Source of the DNA: Actinomycetota bacterium
GTDB lineage: Bacteria > Actinomycetota > Actinomycetes > Nanopelagicales > Nanopelagicaceae
Direction: 5' to 3'
NCBI GenBank assembly: GCA_009698045.1
Contig: WLRE01000032.1
Location: 1-12,620 of the forward strand
DNA: 12,620 bases
The notes under the pieces were generated by a model. The model ran no database searches. It was given only the letters and a program-made list of their open reading frames with translations, and was not told the DNA's origin. Position 1 is the first letter of the stretch. Every line of letters begins with the position of its first letter. Shown piece by piece: positions 1-6,829 of this stretch. The translations under genes and the position numbers were made by a program.

Positions 1-1115
1 ACAGTCAGAACGCGCCCACCCGCCGAGTGAAGAACGCCATCCTGGAGCGTTGTTCCGGCGTGAAATACTGCTGCGCCTGATTGCTCAGAGATCCCGGTAA
101 TTGGTAGGCCAGTTATCGGAGCTGCGGGATAACCCTGCGATGCCAAGACACCGGTAACGGCGGAATCATCTGACCAATCCAAAGTCATCTCATCGGTTAA
201 TAAACCAGTCGCTGCTTTGTATAAGAGTTGGGCGAGTGGCGTCTTAAGTCTGGGCAAGAGAACTTCGGTCTCGGGATCACCAAAGCGGGCATTGAATTCG
301 ATCACCCGCATCCCCTTACTTGTTAATGCAAGACCGGCATAGAGCAGACCAACGAAGGGAGTTCCGCGCTTCGCCATCTCATTAATAATGGGTTTCAAAA
401 CTTTTTCTAGCGTCTCTTCAATGATGTCAGCAGGAGCCCAAGGAAGTGGTGAGTACGCACCCATGCCGCCAGTGTTCGGACCGAGATCACCATCAAACGC
501 TCGTTTGAAATCTTGTGCAGGTTGCATAGCAATCACACGCGTGCCATCGCTAATTCCAAAGAGTGAAACTTCTGGGCCATCAAGAAATTCTTCGATGACA
601 ACTCGCGGCGACAACAGCGCATGTTCGATTGCAGCGCTGCGATCATCCGTGACAACTACACCCTTGCCTGCTGCAAGCCCGTCGTGCTTAACCACGTACG
701 GCGCACCAAAAGTATCGAGCGCCGATTCGACCTCTGATTTATTAGTACACGTAAATGATCTCGCAGTTGGAACACCCGCATCACTCATTACCTTCTTTGC
801 AAAATCTTTTGAGCCTTCTAACTGCGCAGCAGCTTGTGATGGACCAAAGCAAGCAATTCCGGCCACCTTGAGCGCATCGGATAAACCATTGACTAGAGGT
901 TTCTCTGGGCCGACAACAACTAAATCAATTCGCCATTTCTGGGCAAGTGAAACAACGGCAGAGTTGTCATCGACATTTATTGCATGACATAAAGCAATTG
1001 CTGCAATACCGGGATTGCCTGGTGCAACGTGAAGTTCTTCGAGCTGTGGGTCCCGATTGAGTGCTGCTGCGAGTGCGTGTTCACGCCCGCCGGAGCCAAT
1101 CAGGAGAACTCTCAT
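1..1115 (-). CDS. purD: Phosphoribosylamine--glycine ligase (GARS), 3' end cut by window edge
   Basis: Catalyses the second step of de novo purine synthesis in the cytoplasm: phosphoribosylamine + glycine + ATP to glycinamide ribonucleotide. The reverse strand from the ATG at 1115 is open for 371 codons to the left edge. The N-terminal fold opens with MRVLLIGSGGREHAL (1-15), followed by VVVGPEKPLVNGL (66-78). The ATP-grasp domain shows VVKHDGLAAGKGVVV (141-155), GPNTGGMGAYSP (212-223) and the metal-binding stretch IEFNARFGDPETE (272-284). Family members are about 420 residues, so roughly the last 50 are outside the window. The start lies 3 bases after the purA stop and has no Shine-Dalgarno sequence, so translation is probably coupled to purA. 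It is the third visible gene of an fba-purA-purD operon. A plus-strand open frame at 388-987 is only its shadow. Confidence 0.97.
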   Translation of the reverse strand, partial: MRVLLIGSGGREHALAAALNRDPQLEELHVAPGNPGIAAIALCHAINVDDNSAVVSLAQKWRIDLVVVGPEKPLVNGLSDALKVAGIACFGPSQAAAQLEGSKDFAKKVMSDAGVPTARSFTCTNKSEVESALDTFGAPYVVKHDGLAAGKGVVVTDDRSAAIEHALLSPRVVIEEFLDGPEVSLFGISDGTRVIAMQPAQDFKRAFDGDLGPNTGGMGAYSPLPWAPADIIEETLEKVLKPIINEMAKRGTPFVGLLYAGLALTSKGMRVIEFNARFGDPETEVLLPRLKTPLAQLLYKAATGLLTDEMTLDWSDDSAVTGVLASQGYPAAPITGLPITGISEQSGAAVFHAGTTLQDGVLHSAGGRVLT

Positions 1116-1118
1116 CGG

Positions 1119-2405
1119 TTAGTTGATGAGGTCTCTGACCGCGATGGTCTGATCGCGCCCGGGGCCGACACCGATTGCACTCATCGGTGCACCAGAAATA
1201 TCCTCTAGATATTTCACATATGCACGAGCGTTAGCCGGCAGATCTTCAAGCGTGCGAGCGCCAGAGATATCTTCGGTCCAGCCAGGCAGATATTCGTAAA
1301 TTGGCTGTGCGTGGTGGAAATCAGATTGCGAAGAAGGAAGTTCTTCTACCCGCTTTCCATCAATATCGTAGGCAACGCAGACTGGAATTTTCTCCCAACC
1401 GGTCAGAACATCTAACTTTGTTAAGAAGAAATCGGTAAGTCCGTTAACGCGAACTGCGTAACGAGCAATCGGTGCGTCATACCAACCGCAACGACGGTTG
1501 CGACCGGTAGTTACGCCAACTTCGCCACCAATAGTGCGAAGTTTTTCGCCATCTTCATCAAAGAGTTCGGTCGGGAATGGACCAGAACCAACGCGAGTTG
1601 TGTAGGCCTTAACAATTCCGATGACGCGAGTGATCTTGGTTGGTCCGATTCCAGAACCAGTCGAAGCACCGCCCGCAGTTGGATTGGAGGATGTTACGAA
1701 TGGATAAGTACCGTGATCAACATCGAGCAATGTGCCTTGTGAGCCTTCGAGCAGAACATTCTTATTAGCTTTAAGGGCTTGATCGAGAAGCAGAACGGTG
1801 TCGCAGACATAAGGGGCCAAGATTTCTGCATAAGCAAGATATTCCTTGAGAACTTCTTCGACTTCGATACCTTTGCGATTAAAGACCTTGATAAGTACTT
1901 GGTTCTTATCGCGAAGTGCGCCTTCAATTTTTTGGCGCAGAATCGAAGGATCAAATAAGTCTTGCACGCGGATACCGATGCGATTGATCTTGTCTGCATA
2001 TGCAGGTCCAATTCCGCGACCGGTAGTTCCGATTTTAGAATTACCCAAGAAGCGCTCGGAGACCTTGTCGATGGTGCGGTGATAAGGCGTAATCAGATGT
2101 GCATTGGTAGAAATCTTTAACTTAGAGGTATCGATGCCTCGCTCGTTGAGTCCTGCAATCTCTTGAAGCAGAACGGAAGGATCAATCACAACGCCATTAC
2201 CGATAACGGGAACGACGTTAGGACTTAAAATTCCGGAAGGCAGTAGGTGCAGCGCATACTTCTCTTTGCCAATAACAACGGTGTGTCCGGCGTTATTGCC
2301 ACCTTGATAACGAACAACGTAATCAACGCGGTCGCCAAGTAGATCGGTCGCTTTACCTTTACCCTCATCGCCCCATTGGGCTCCGAGCAAGACGAGTGCT
2401 GGCAT
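1119..2405 (-). CDS. purA: Adenylosuccinate synthetase
   Basis: Converts IMP + aspartate + GTP to adenylosuccinate, the first committed step from IMP to AMP. From the ATG at 2405 the protein is 428 residues, the usual length. The P-loop-like start GAQWGDEGKGK (8-18) carries the catalytic Asp13, and GNNAGHTV carries His41; both match E. coli numbering. Further family signatures are GTTGRGIGPAYADK, LLEGSQGTLLDVDHGTYPF, SSNPTAGGAS, TTGRNRRCGWYDA and LTKLDVLTG. The frame is open 14 codons further upstream (to 2447), but that stretch lies inside fba and matches nothing in the family. The ATG at 2405 forms a TAATG overlap with the fba stop, a standard re-initiation arrangement, and I see no good Shine-Dalgarno. 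No key residue is missing. Confidence 0.98.
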   Translation of the reverse strand: MPALVLLGAQWGDEGKGKATDLLGDRVDYVVRYQGGNNAGHTVVIGKEKYALHLLPSGILSPNVVPVIGNGVVIDPSVLLQEIAGLNERGIDTSKLKISTNAHLITPYHRTIDKVSERFLGNSKIGTTGRGIGPAYADKINRIGIRVQDLFDPSILRQKIEGALRDKNQVLIKVFNRKGIEVEEVLKEYLAYAEILAPYVCDTVLLLDQALKANKNVLLEGSQGTLLDVDHGTYPFVTSSNPTAGGASTGSGIGPTKITRVIGIVKAYTTRVGSGPFPTELFDEDGEKLRTIGGEVGVTTGRNRRCGWYDAPIARYAVRVNGLTDFFLTKLDVLTGWEKIPVCVAYDIDGKRVEELPSSQSDFHHAQPIYEYLPGWTEDISGARTLEDLPANARAYVKYLEDISGAPMSAIGVGPGRDQTIAVRDLIN

Positions 2406-3439
2406 TAGGCGTTGATCGACGTTCCGGTAGAGCGGAGATCTTCGCAAGCAACACCGACGCGAGCAGCAAGACCTGCTTCAGCGAGCTTGCCCCACGCACG
2501 TGGGTCGTAGGCCTTCTTGTTGCCGACTTCGCCATCAATCTTGAGCACACCGTCGTAATTCTTAAAGACGTGATCAACGATCGGACGGGTAAATGCATAT
2601 TGAGTATCGGTATCGATATTCATCTTAATAACGCCGTAATCCAGTGATTCGCGGATTTCCGAGAGCAGCGAACCAGAGCCACCATGGAAGACGAGATCCA
2701 TTGGCTTTGAGCCAGCAGGTAGACCGAGCTTTGCAGCAACTGCATCTTGAAGAGTTTTTAATATTGCAGGTTGCAGAACAACGTTGCCTGGCTTATAAAC
2801 ACCGTGCACGTTTCCGAAAGTTGCAGCGACCATATAACGACCGCGCTCTCCGGAACCAAGTGTTGCAACTGTCATCAGCGCATCTTCTGGAGTTGAGTAC
2901 AACTTTGCATCGTGCTTTGCTTCGATACCGTCTTCTTCGCCACCGACAACGCCAATTTCAATTTCAAGAAGTGTGCGGGCTGCAGCAGATTTCGTAATAA
3001 GTTCGTCAGCAATCTTCATGTTCTCTGGCATTGATACCGCTGAGCCATCCCACATGTGTGAGCTGAACAATGGACCCTTGCCAGATTTGATGCGTTCGGC
3101 ACCAATATCGAGAAGTGGGCGCATAAAGCCATCGAGCTTTTCGACGGGGCAGTGATCGGTGTGAATACCAATATTTACTTTGTAGTTCTTAGCAACGATA
3201 TGTGCGAACTCTGCGAGCGCTACCGCGCCATCGACCATGTTCTTAACGGTTGAACCAGAGAGGTATTCAGCACCGCCCCAAGAGATCTGGATGATTCCGT
3301 CGGAACCTGCTTCAGCAAATCCACGGATCGCGCCGATAAGTGTCTGTGATGACGAGACGTTAATGGCTGGATATGCGAATGCTCCGGCTTTAGCGCGGTC
3401 GAGCATTTCGGCATAAATTTCAGGGGTTGCAATTGGCAT
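2405..3439 (-). CDS. fba: Class II fructose-bisphosphate aldolase
   Basis: Zinc-dependent reversible cleavage of fructose 1,6-bisphosphate to dihydroxyacetone phosphate and glyceraldehyde 3-phosphate (glycolysis/gluconeogenesis, cytoplasm). The protein is 344 residues. Residues known from the M. tuberculosis enzyme fall at the same positions: Asp95 and zinc ligand His96 in GIHTDHC, His212 in NVHG, His252 in VFHGGSGS, and Asp276 in MNIDTDTQ. The start MPIATPEIYAEM is chosen because GGGAGAAG sits just upstream of the ATG at 3439. A TTG four codons earlier (3451) would place the Shine-Dalgarno inside the gene and is rejected. It is the first gene of fba-purA-purD. A weak -10 candidate (TATGGT, 3526-3521) lies about 80 bases upstream; I see no good -35. 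Confidence 0.97.
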   Translation of the reverse strand: MPIATPEIYAEMLDRAKAGAFAYPAINVSSSQTLIGAIRGFAEAGSDGIIQISWGGAEYLSGSTVKNMVDGAVALAEFAHIVAKNYKVNIGIHTDHCPVEKLDGFMRPLLDIGAERIKSGKGPLFSSHMWDGSAVSMPENMKIADELITKSAAARTLLEIEIGVVGGEEDGIEAKHDAKLYSTPEDALMTVATLGSGERGRYMVAATFGNVHGVYKPGNVVLQPAILKTLQDAVAAKLGLPAGSKPMDLVFHGGSGSLLSEIRESLDYGVIKMNIDTDTQYAFTRPIVDHVFKNYDGVLKIDGEVGNKKAYDPRAWGKLAEAGLAARVGVACEDLRSTGTSINA

Positions 3440-3536
3440 TTCTTCTCCCAAGTTTTCATTCGGTGTAAATCTCTAACCGGTCTCGTCGTTGGGTCGGCGG
3501 TGAGGCTTACGACTAATCCCACCATATTTTGAGCAT
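3440..3536 (-). promoter_or_regulatory. fba leader region with ribosome binding site
   Basis: This stretch lies between the terminator of the small upstream gene and the fba start, so the fba promoter is expected here. The Shine-Dalgarno sequence GGGAGAAG ends two bases before the ATG. A TANNNT hexamer, TATGGT (3526-3521), is the best -10 I can see, but nothing resembling TTGACA lies 16-18 bases before it. I see no riboswitch fold or operator-like repeat. Confidence 0.35.
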
Positions 3537-3585
3537 AAAAGGAAAAGAACGCTCAGAAGGTGGTGTGTGAGGTGCCTCCTGAGCG
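3537..3585 (-). terminator. Rho-independent terminator of the small upstream gene
   Basis: On the minus strand CGCTCAG and CTGAGCG form a 7-bp stem. It is extended, past one mismatch, by AGG/CCT, with a loop of about 14 bases. The run TTCTTTTCCTTTT follows directly. The hairpin begins 16 bases after the stop codon of the 48-codon gene at 3748-3602, so it would end that transcript and insulate fba. The opposite strand has the same stem but a poorer T tract. An attenuator of fba is possible, but no competing antiterminator stem was seen. Confidence 0.7.
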
Positions 3586-3601
3586 CTCATTTCTATTGGT
3601 T

Positions 3602-3748
3602 TTACATCCCGAGATGGTTCAACAGGCGATCCAAGCCCAACAGGCCGATATTGGATTTGGCGGCAAGTGAGACCAAACGGCTTACCCCTCGCAGAGTGAC
3701 GCTGATGAGATGGAGATTATTTACGATAGTAAAGAATGTGCTTAACAT
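3602..3748 (-). CDS. Small hypothetical protein, 48 aa, basic and leucine-rich
   Basis: I do not recognise this gene. An ATG at 3748 is preceded by a strong Shine-Dalgarno, AAGGGAG (3761-3755), with six bases between GGGAG and the ATG. The frame is open for 48 codons to a TAA at 3604-3602, and a rho-independent terminator follows 16 bases later. The protein begins MLSTFFTIVNNLHLISV, contains RGVSRLVSLAAKS, and ends GLLGLDRLLNHLGM. It has four Arg/Lys and one Asp (net charge about +3), many Leu/Ile/Val residues, and no Cys or Trp. The spacing of hydrophobic residues in the second half suits an amphipathic helix, so membrane contact is possible (inference). It sits alone between fba and acs. 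A 61-codon frame on the plus strand overlaps it (3567-3752) but has weaker signals. Alternatives are a leader peptide or an sRNA with a chance frame. Confidence 0.55.
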   Translation of the reverse strand: MLSTFFTIVNNLHLISVTLRGVSRLVSLAAKSNIGLLGLDRLLNHLGM

Positions 3749-3791
3749 ATAAAGCTCCCTTGATTAACGAATGCTGGAGTGCATGCTCGAG

Positions 3792-3801
3792 AATCTAGAA
3801 T
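3792..3801. promoter_or_regulatory. Possible two-sided -10 element between the small gene and acs
   Basis: The sequence AATCTAGAAT reads as TAGAAT on the plus strand (3796-3801, towards acs) and as TAGATT on the minus strand (3797-3792, towards the 48-codon gene). Both fit TANNNT, and they overlap by two bases. Symmetric -10 sequences firing in both directions are a known bacterial promoter arrangement. I see no convincing -35 on either side. For acs this would be a second, upstream promoter with a leader of about 60 bases. Confidence 0.35.
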
Positions 3802-3823
3802 GCGAAACTGAGAAAATTGGTAT

Positions 3824-3847
3824 GGATTTTCCGTAGTGTGGAAAACC
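3824..3847. promoter_or_regulatory. Inverted repeat, possible operator over the acs -35 region
   Basis: TTTTCC (3827-3832) and GGAAAA (3840-3845) are perfect inverted arms around a 7-base centre. GG and CC extend them, with one extra A on the left arm. If acs transcripts begin at the ATG, the arms lie at about -42 and -29, where a regulator would block or replace -35 contacts. It does not resemble the TGTGA-N6-TCACA Crp site. It could instead be a chance repeat. Confidence 0.4.
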
Positions 3848-3856
3848 TAGCGCTGG

Positions 3857-3868
3857 TAATCTGCAAAC
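3857..3868 (+). promoter_or_regulatory. Leaderless acs promoter (-10 TAATCT)
   Basis: TAATCT (3857-3862) is followed by exactly six bases (GCAAAC) and then the acs ATG. Actinobacterial -10 elements of the form TANNNT usually start transcription six or seven bases downstream, which would put +1 on the A of ATG. There is no Shine-Dalgarno before acs. The same hexamer and spacing precede nth. Confidence 0.6.
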
Positions 3869-5824
3869 ATGTCTGATGCACTCGATAACCTTGGCCACGA
3901 AAACCGAACCTTCTCGCCCACTGCAGATTTTGCGGCGGCGGCAAATGCTAAGAGTGATTTGTTTGATAGCGCGGCAGCAGATCGATTAGCGTTCTGGGAA
4001 AACCAAGCATCAATGCTTCATTGGGATAAGAAGTGGGATCAAGTTCTCGATTGGCAAGTTCCTTTTGCAAAATGGTTTATCGGTGGAAAAATTAACGCTT
4101 CATACAATTGTCTCGACCGACATGTCCTTGAAGGTCGCGGAGAGCGCATCGCCTTCTATTTTGAGGGCGAACCTGGTGATACTCGCGCAATTTCTTACGC
4201 GCAGATGCTTAAGGATGTAAAGAAGGCAACAAACGCGCTGATTGAATTGGGCGTAAAGGCTGGCGATCGCGTTGCAATTTATATGCCGATGATTCCCGAA
4301 GCTGCTGTTGCAATGCTGGCATGTGCACGATTGGGTGCGGCGCATTCAGTTGTCTTCGGTGGTTTCTCAGCCGAAGCACTTCTCTCCCGTATTCAAGATG
4401 CCGATGCCACATTAGTAATTACGGCTGATGGTGGATATCGACGGGGCACTGCCTTTGCGCTAAAGCCAGCTGTGGATGAGGCACTTAAAGGTGCAACCAA
4501 TGTAAAGAATGTGTTGGTAGTAAAGCGCACCGGGCAAGAGAGTGAATGGACTCAAGGCCGTGATATCTGGTGGAACGAGATTGTGGACCGCCAATCCGAT
4601 GAACACGAAGCAGAATTTTTCGATAGTGAGCACGTCTTATTTATTCTCTATACCTCTGGCACCACTGCAAAGCCCAAGGGAATTTTCCATACCACCGGCG
4701 GTTATCTCACACAGACCGCATTCACACACAAAGCAGTCTTTGATCTAAAAGCAGAGCGCGATATCTATTGGTGCACCGCTGATATCGGTTGGATCACTGG
4801 GCACTCTTACATTGTCTATGGGCCAATGATTAATGGCGCGACGCAAGTGATGTACGAAGGAACGCCGGATACTCCAACTAAATCACGCATCTTTGAAATC
4901 ATTGAGAAATATAAGGTCAGCATTCTTTATACCGCTCCAACTCTTATTCGTACATGGATGAAATGGGGCGATGAATTCCCTAACTCGCGCGATCTCACAT
5001 CTCTGCGACTACTTGGTTCAGTTGGTGAGCCAATTAATCCTGAGGCGTGGATGTGGTACCGCGAAATTATTGGCGGCGACCGTTGTCCGATTGTTGATAC
5101 CTGGTGGCAGACCGAAACTGGCGCAATCATGATTTCACCGCTGCCAGGAGTTACTGCAACAAAACCTGGATCTGCCATGGGAACAATTCCTGGAATTACT
5201 GCACAAATTATTGATAACGATGCAAACGTTATGGGCAATGGCCATGCCGGGTATTTAATTCTTACTGAACCTTGGCCTTCAATGCTCCGCGGAATTTGGG
5301 GCGAGCCAGAGCGCTATGCCGAGACATATTGGTCGCGTTTTCCGGGGCGTTATTTTGCGGGGGATGGCGCAAAGTTAGATAACGACGGTGCCATGTGGCT
5401 GTTGGGTCGAGTCGATGATGTGATGAATGTTTCGGGCCACCGTATTTCTACAACGGAAGTTGAATCAGCACTGGTCTCGCACGAAGCGGTCGCTGAAGCT
5501 GCGGTCGTTGGCGCTAACGATGCAATGACTGGTCAAGCAATCGTTGCCTTCGTTATTTTGCGCGGTGGAGTTGCGCATCATGATGGTGATGTACTTATTA
5601 AAGAGCTGCGCGACCATGTCGCAAAAGAGATCGGACCAATCGCCAAACCACGTCAAATCATGGTGGTGAATGAACTTCCGAAGACTCGTTCCGGAAAAAT
5701 CATGCGACGGTTATTGCGCGATGTCGCCGAAAATCGGGCGGTAGGAGATGCCACTACTCTGGCCGATCCCAATGTGATGCGACTTATTCAAGAGGGTTTG
5801 CAATCGGGGAAGAGCGAAGACTAG
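3869..5824 (+). CDS. acs: Acetyl-CoA synthetase (AMP-forming)
   Basis: Activates acetate with ATP and CoA through acetyl-AMP; cytoplasmic, used for acetate scavenging. The 651 residues match the family length. It carries WxxG-type motifs such as TADIGWITGHSYIVYGP, the adenylation motif WWQTETGAIMISPLPG, the hinge region GRVDDVMNVSGHRIST, and the C-terminal LPKTRSGKIMRR. In that last motif Lys610 corresponds to the lysine whose acetylation by Pat-type enzymes silences Acs. The phosphate loop reads YTSGTTAKPKG (261-271), with Ala267 where the usual residue is Gly. No ribosome binding site precedes the ATG; a leaderless promoter is likely. The last 41 bases overlap the convergent cvpA gene. Confidence 0.97.
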   Translation: MSDALDNLGHENRTFSPTADFAAAANAKSDLFDSAAADRLAFWENQASMLHWDKKWDQVLDWQVPFAKWFIGGKINASYNCLDRHVLEGRGERIAFYFEGEPGDTRAISYAQMLKDVKKATNALIELGVKAGDRVAIYMPMIPEAAVAMLACARLGAAHSVVFGGFSAEALLSRIQDADATLVITADGGYRRGTAFALKPAVDEALKGATNVKNVLVVKRTGQESEWTQGRDIWWNEIVDRQSDEHEAEFFDSEHVLFILYTSGTTAKPKGIFHTTGGYLTQTAFTHKAVFDLKAERDIYWCTADIGWITGHSYIVYGPMINGATQVMYEGTPDTPTKSRIFEIIEKYKVSILYTAPTLIRTWMKWGDEFPNSRDLTSLRLLGSVGEPINPEAWMWYREIIGGDRCPIVDTWWQTETGAIMISPLPGVTATKPGSAMGTIPGITAQIIDNDANVMGNGHAGYLILTEPWPSMLRGIWGEPERYAETYWSRFPGRYFAGDGAKLDNDGAMWLLGRVDDVMNVSGHRISTTEVESALVSHEAVAEAAVVGANDAMTGQAIVAFVILRGGVAHHDGDVLIKELRDHVAKEIGPIAKPRQIMVVNELPKTRSGKIMRRLLRDVAENRAVGDATTLADPNVMRLIQEGLQSGKSED

Positions 5825-6299
5825 AAAGTTTTTCGGTTACTGATTTCAGTATTCCAGGAGCGCGTTCATCCATTTGTTGGTAAATCTGACTCTGTGGAAT
5901 GTATTGCTGCGCCCATGACCATGGCATAGCAAGTGATAGAAGTGAGAAGAGATAGATAAATAGTGCGGCCCGAGTAGCCGATAACACGGCACCGAGAAGT
6001 GAATCAATCCAGGTAAATGGAGCAAAGAGAATTCTGGTGTGAACGAACCGGCCAACTCTCCGCAATACAGATTGCGCAATAGATGCGCCAATAATTACGG
6101 CGATGATGATGAGTGCGTACTTCTGAATGCTGCTCTGCCAGTCTCTAACAAAATCAACAGAGTAGTAGATCGCAGCTAATCCGCCACCCACATATCCGAT
6201 TACCGAAAATAGTGTTGATAACAGGCCCTCTTTATAACCTTTGTAGATAGCAAAGAGAAGAAGTGCAGCGAAGATTAAATCGGCAATATAAGTCTTCAT
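5784..6299 (-). CDS. CvpA-family membrane protein without protease domain
   Basis: The 171-residue inner-membrane protein has four likely membrane spans at about 4-19, 27-46, 61-79 and 99-124. The order matches CvpA (colicin V production) domains, including GYKEGLLSTLFSVIGYVGGG after span 1 and WIDSLLGAVLSATRAALF at span 4. In mycobacteria the gene in this position is marP, a CvpA domain fused to a periplasmic serine protease needed for acid resistance. Here the protein stops about 45 residues after span 4, with no protease. The start overlaps the tlpA stop as ATGA, so translation is coupled; the end overlaps acs by 41 bases. Its molecular role is not known. Confidence 0.85.
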   Translation of the reverse strand: MKTYIADLIFAALLLFAIYKGYKEGLLSTLFSVIGYVGGGLAAIYYSVDFVRDWQSSIQKYALIIIAVIIGASIAQSVLRRVGRFVHTRILFAPFTWIDSLLGAVLSATRAALFIYLFSLLSLAMPWSWAQQYIPQSQIYQQMDERAPGILKSVTEKLSSLRSSPIANPLE

Positions 6300-6829
6300 A
6301 AATCCACGTCTAAATATTTGCGAACTTCATCAAAGAGAATCTTCCTCGATTTCACAAGCCCAACATGTCGATAGGCAACCTCGCCCTTTGCGTTGATATA
6401 CCAAGTAACAGGAACACCCATTCCATAGAGCGCTTTGGTACGTCCGTCAGGATCATAGAGAATTGGCCAGTTCATTCCATGGCTCAGTGCAAATTTCTTA
6501 CCAGCCGCCACATTCTTCTCTTCCACATCAACACCAACAATATTTATTTTGCCGGTCTCGGCAAGCGCCACAAAGTAGGGCATTTCTTCAATACAAGGCG
6601 CACACCAAGAACCCCAGACATTAACGACAACCGGACCGCGAAGTGCTTCCATCACAATCCCCGGGCCGCCATCAAGGCAGGGAAGAACTGTGCCTTTTGT
6701 CGTGATGCGATCAGTGTTTATGGTTGTGCAAGAAACAATTTCACCTATTGCATCGCTCTTTTTAGTTGACGGAGCAGAACATGAGGCAAGCAGGAGTGAG
6801 CAAGTGATGATTGCAATTATTTTTCTCAT
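6296..6829 (-). CDS. TlpA/ResA-type thioredoxin-like lipoprotein
   Basis: The 177-residue protein is likely anchored outside the membrane. A short signal peptide (MRKIIAIIT...) ends in the lipobox LASC with Cys17. The thioredoxin fold carries the redox motif WCAPC (Cys76, Cys79) in VVVNVWGSWCAPCIEEMP, and the fold's GVPVTWYIN segment with its cis-proline. Such proteins reduce extracytoplasmic disulfides, for example during cytochrome c maturation. Two more cysteines, Cys34 and Cys51, flank the start of the domain and could form a structural disulfide. GAGGA lies six bases before the ATG, and the start overlaps the nth stop (ATGA). M. tuberculosis also has a thioredoxin-like gene beside nth. 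No cytochrome assembly genes are visible here, so the partner is unknown. Confidence 0.9.
   Translation of the reverse strand: MRKIIAIITCSLLLASCSAPSTKKSDAIGEIVSCTTINTDRITTKGTVLPCLDGGPGIVMEALRGPVVVNVWGSWCAPCIEEMPYFVALAETGKINIVGVDVEEKNVAAGKKFALSHGMNWPILYDPDGRTKALYGMGVPVTWYINAKGEVAYRHVGLVKSRKILFDEVRKYLDVDL

Noticed and set aside
388..987. 199-codon plus-strand frame
   Set aside because: It lies wholly within purD on the other strand, and its translation is low-complexity Ser/Ala-rich with no family pattern.
2406..2447. Upstream extension of purA
   Set aside because: The extra 14 residues come from fba in another frame; the conserved start MPALVLLGAQWGDEG begins at 2405.
3440..3451. TTG start four codons upstream of fba
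   Set aside because: The Shine-Dalgarno GGGAGAAG lies between it and the ATG at 3439, which also matches the family N-terminus.
3567..3752. 61-codon plus-strand frame with an aromatic-rich start (HFYWFY), considered as an attenuation leader peptide
   Set aside because: Only AAGG precedes its GTG, it runs through the minus-strand gene, and the hairpin has its T tract on the minus strand. No amino-acid synthesis gene lies downstream.
3440..3868. Possible structured RNA (6S, SRP, tmRNA or riboswitch) in the long gap
   Set aside because: None of the conserved sequence blocks I know for these RNAs is present; the gap is explained by a small gene, a terminator and promoters.
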